Below are positions 62,058-64,000 of a stretch of 64,000 nt of DNA, piece by piece. Origin of the DNA: Bacillota bacterium. GTDB lineage: Bacteria > Bacillota_I > Bacilli_A > Erysipelotrichales > Erysipelotrichaceae. Each line of letters starts with the position of its first letter. The first letter of the stretch is position 1. The notes beneath the pieces were generated by a model. It was given only the letters and a program-made list of their open reading frames with translations, searched no databases and was not told the DNA's origin. The stretch is taken from contig JAEWFD010000025.1 in the NCBI GenBank assembly GCA_023388995.1, forward strand, positions 31,959 through 95,958. Reading direction: 5' to 3'. The translations under genes and the position numbers were made by a program.

Positions 62058-62086
62058 ATAGTATCATGAATCCCACGATCTTTCAA
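62058..62086 (-). promoter_or_regulatory. Promoter of rpmE
   Basis: The minus strand reads TTGAAA (62081-62086), a 17-nt spacer and TACTAT (62058-62063). Confidence 0.7.
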
Positions 62087-62194
62087 GTGGAAACTATTGC
62101 CGTTATGTATTTCTTTCTTGTTTTTTTCTGCATTTAAATGATAACTCTCTTTATCCAAGATGCAGCAAGCTTTTTTTGTCGGTCATTTGCATGT

Positions 62195-62716
62195 TTATGT
62201 GGTTTTCTTACGCTTTTCCAAATGCATAACCAGCGGCAATCCCAACAAACAGCAGGAAACAAGCTGCCCGATTCCGACACTGAGTGCCTGAATCCAAAAG
62301 ATTGGCCATTGGAAGCCATTTCCTAGAAGAATCGCCAGTTCAGCACCAATGAATACTGCATTGATCACAATTGGCGGAATCGCTGCCATTACAGGAATAT
62401 TCTTCCAACGCATTCGTGCCAGTTTCTGTGTTCCCAAAGCTGCTAAGAAAGTAGCAAGGGTTCCCACGATGACATCTACAAATCCCAAAATGTTAACACC
62501 CAGCATTGCTCCGATAATATTGGTAAGCGCACAGCCGACTGTAACACCGATCACTGCTTCCGGCATTAATACCGGCAATAAAGTTAAGGCTTCCGAAATC
62601 CGAAATTGCACGCTGCCAAATGAGATTGGTGCCAAGGCCAGGGAAGTCACGGTGTAGATAGCAGCAATCATGGCGTAAATAACCCATGTGCGAACCATCT
62701 TATTTTGTTTTTCCAT
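62195..62716 (-). CDS. queT: QueT-family queuosine-precursor transporter (ECF S component)
   Basis: 173 aa, five to six membrane helices. ISFGSVQFRISEALTLLPVL is the QueT signature and the C-terminal half (VNILGFVDVIVGTLATFLAA) fits the ECF substrate-specific component fold. It would bind a queuine precursor and work with a shared ECF energising module encoded elsewhere. The preQ1-type riboswitch in its leader supports the substrate. AAAGGA precedes the ATG. Confidence 0.9.
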   Translation of the reverse strand: MEKQNKMVRTWVIYAMIAAIYTVTSLALAPISFGSVQFRISEALTLLPVLMPEAVIGVTVGCALTNIIGAMLGVNILGFVDVIVGTLATFLAALGTQKLARMRWKNIPVMAAIPPIVINAVFIGAELAILLGNGFQWPIFWIQALSVGIGQLVSCCLLGLPLVMHLEKRKKTT

Positions 62717-62735
62717 ACTAAAAAGTCCTTTCGTA

Positions 62736-62768
62736 GTTTAGTTTTTGTCAGGATGTTGCGACTGACAG
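62736..62768 (-). ncRNA. preQ1-I-like riboswitch controlling queT
   Basis: On the minus strand a stem TGTCAG / CTGACA encloses the loop TCGCAACATC and is followed by AAAACTAAAC, the order stem, C/A-rich loop and A-rich tail of class I preQ1 aptamers. The loop is close to the Thermoanaerobacter form as I recall it. The tail ACTAAA can alternatively pair with TTTAGT just before the start codon, enclosing the ribosome site, so control is probably translational. Confidence 0.75.
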
Positions 62769-62783
62769 TTTGCATCAAGCAAA
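62769..62783 (-). other. Small hairpin at the 5' end of the queT transcript
   Basis: TTTGC (62779-62783 side) and GCAAA arms around a 5-nt loop, between the deduced start site and the aptamer. It may protect the 5' end of the message. Confidence 0.35.
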
Positions 62784-62790
62784 CAGTGCT

Positions 62791-62819
62791 ATTATACTAC
62801 CAAAAGAAAGAAACAGCAA
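62791..62819 (-). promoter_or_regulatory. Promoter of queT, overlapping the murA terminator
   Basis: The minus strand reads TTGCTG (62814-62819), a 17-nt spacer and a perfect TATAAT (62791-62796). The -35 lies inside the terminator hairpin of murA. Confidence 0.65.
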
Positions 62820-62829
62820 ATGCTGTTTC
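62801..62829 (-). terminator. Terminator of murA
   Basis: GAAACAGC (62810-62817) pairs with GCTGTTTC (62822-62829) with a 4-nt loop; T-rich sequence follows on the minus strand. Confidence 0.75.
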
Positions 62830-62849
62830 GGTTCATCAGATTTGATATT

Positions 62850-64000
62850 TTAGTCTACTGTTTCCCGCCAGATATTGGCGCCTAACTCTTTCAGTTTTCC
62901 ATGCAAGTTATCATACCCGCGGTCAATGTGGGATAACCCGTGAATCTCGGTAACTCCTTCGGCAATCAGCCCGGCAACAACCAAGCTGGCACCGCAGCGC
63001 AAATCAGTAGCCTCCACAAACGTGCCTTGCAAGGTTTTAGGTCCGGTGATCATAGCAACCGGCATCATAACCTCAATCTCCGCTCCCATTTTATTCAGCT
63101 GCTCGCAATGCTTGAACCGTGAATCATAAATGGTATCGCGAATAACGGAACGACCATTGGCTTGCGTTAAAAGAGCTGTTAAGGGTTGCTGTAAATCAGT
63201 TGCAAAGCCAGGATACGGCAATGTTTTGATATCGGCTGCCTGCAGCGGTCTGCCGCCGCGGATCACAACATGATCCGTATTGGTTTCAATCTCCACACCC
63301 ATTTCTTCCAGCTTTGAAATCAGTGATTCCAAGTGCTGCGGAATGATATTTTCAATGACCATTTCCTGAGCTGCCGCTGCCGCAATAATCATATACGTTC
63401 CGGCTTCAATCCGATCAGGAATCATTTCATGGAAGCAGCCCTCCAGATGCGTCACGCCATCAATCGTGACAACGTTTGTTCCGGCACCGCGGATTTTTGC
63501 TCCCATCTTATTCAGTAACGTGGCTACATCAATAATTTCCGGCTCTTTTGCTGCATTTTCTATAATTGTTCTTCCTTCTGCATAAACAGAAGCAAGCATA
63601 ATATTAATCGTTGCCCCCACTGATGCAATATCCAAGAATATTTTCGTTCCGATTAACCGCTCTGCCTTTATCACATAGCTGCCCTTTTCGTATTTCACAT
63701 CTGCTCCCAAGGCCTCAAACCCCTTCAAATGCAAATCGATGGGACGCGGCCCCAAGTCACATCCTCCCGGCATGCGCATCCGCACTTCTTTTTTCTTGCC
63801 AAGCAATGCTCCCATAAAATAATAAGAAGCACGCAATTTATTGACAGACTCACTTTCCATCGGTATATTTTCTAACGATGTCGGATCGATCACAATATGA
63901 TCATTTCGCTTACGCTTTACATCTACATGCAATTCTTGCAGCAACGTGGCCAATGATGCAACATCCGCAATATTCGGAACACCGCAAATAGTAACCGGTC
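62850..64000 (-). CDS. murA: UDP-N-acetylglucosamine 1-carboxyvinyltransferase (5' end beyond the window)
   Basis: About 383 of the roughly 420 residues are visible; the frame is open through the right edge, where TICGVPNIADVASLATLL matches the N-terminal MurA motif. The catalytic cysteine is in GGCDLGPRPIDLH, and AEGTYMI is represented by IEAGTYMIIAA; DLRCGASLVVAG and IDRGYDNL close the protein. It performs the first committed step of peptidoglycan synthesis. The visible protein is intact. Whether it is the MurAA or MurAB paralogue cannot be told. Confidence 0.95.
   Translation of the reverse strand, partial: PVTICGVPNIADVASLATLLQELHVDVKRKRNDHIVIDPTSLENIPMESESVNKLRASYYFMGALLGKKKEVRMRMPGGCDLGPRPIDLHLKGFEALGADVKYEKGSYVIKAERLIGTKIFLDIASVGATINIMLASVYAEGRTIIENAAKEPEIIDVATLLNKMGAKIRGAGTNVVTIDGVTHLEGCFHEMIPDRIEAGTYMIIAAAAAQEMVIENIIPQHLESLISKLEEMGVEIETNTDHVVIRGGRPLQAADIKTLPYPGFATDLQQPLTALLTQANGRSVIRDTIYDSRFKHCEQLNKMGAEIEVMMPVAMITGPKTLQGTFVEATDLRCGASLVVAGLIAEGVTEIHGLSHIDRGYDNLHGKLKELGANIWRETVD

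Noticed and set aside
1..64000. CRISPR arrays, insertion sequences, prophage, rRNA or tRNA genes
   Set aside because: Looked for in gaps and by gene content; no regular repeats, transposases, phage genes or cloverleaf-like sequences were seen, though a covariance search was not possible.

Overview
The window looks like a chromosomal core segment of a low-GC Gram-positive bacterium (Bacillota). Gene order on the minus strand follows the Bacillus subtilis block murA / rpmE / tdk / prfA / prmC / threonylcarbamoyl-AMP synthase / rpiB / glyA / upp / atp operon / DUF1146 / spoIID / spoIIQ / mbl, broken up by inserted metabolic genes. This layout, the endospore genes (spoIID, spoIIQ-like, a spoIIE-like fragment) and an F-type ATPase c subunit with a sodium-type site fit an anaerobic, gut-type Firmicute such as Erysipelotrichia. 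Family or genus cannot be fixed from the sequence alone. I see no rRNA, tRNA, CRISPR array, insertion sequence or prophage.

Layout. 0-9 kb: a spoIIE-like gene running off the left edge, an orphan PemK/MazF-like protein, a TSUP transporter, a small zinc-ribbon protein, a low-MW tyrosine phosphatase, a TagO/WecA-like transferase, and the mbl / spoIIQ / spoIID / DUF1146 group. 9-25 kb: an XRE regulator, asd, a CPA2 antiporter divergent from a LysR gene, a quinone/catechol-defence operon of the MhqR/MhqO/MhqD type with a perfect 20-bp palindrome over its promoter, MerR and AraC regulators with effector-binding domains, pncB, and a threonine block: hom-lysC facing thrC-thrB-thrR, with a dyad between them. 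25.8-35.5 kb: one long minus-strand transcription unit, sua5-rpiB-glyA-upp-atpZ-atpI-atpBEFHAGDC. 36-43.5 kb: an esterase, a GntR/UTRA regulator, and a beta-glucoside PTS operon (EIIC, DUF3284, a 72-aa unknown, GH1, GH4); the regulator and operon promoters share a 12-bp motif.

43.7-53 kb: a CvfB-like S1-domain protein, a membrane PAS-GGDEF-EAL protein, and an AfuABC/FbpABC-type ABC transporter translationally coupled to a phosphohexomutase, which suggests hexose-phosphate rather than iron uptake. 53-64 kb: prfA-prmC, a MATE exporter, tdk, an Mgl-type galactose/glucose ABC transporter with a cre site in its promoter, rpmE with a leader hairpin, queT behind a preQ1-I-like riboswitch, and murA running off the right edge.

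Many regulatory elements are visible: strong promoters with 17-bp spacing, cre-like sites on both sugar operons, several operator-like dyads next to their likely regulators, and clear intrinsic terminators after most transcription units. Functional calls rest on family motifs read by eye; no database search was possible.
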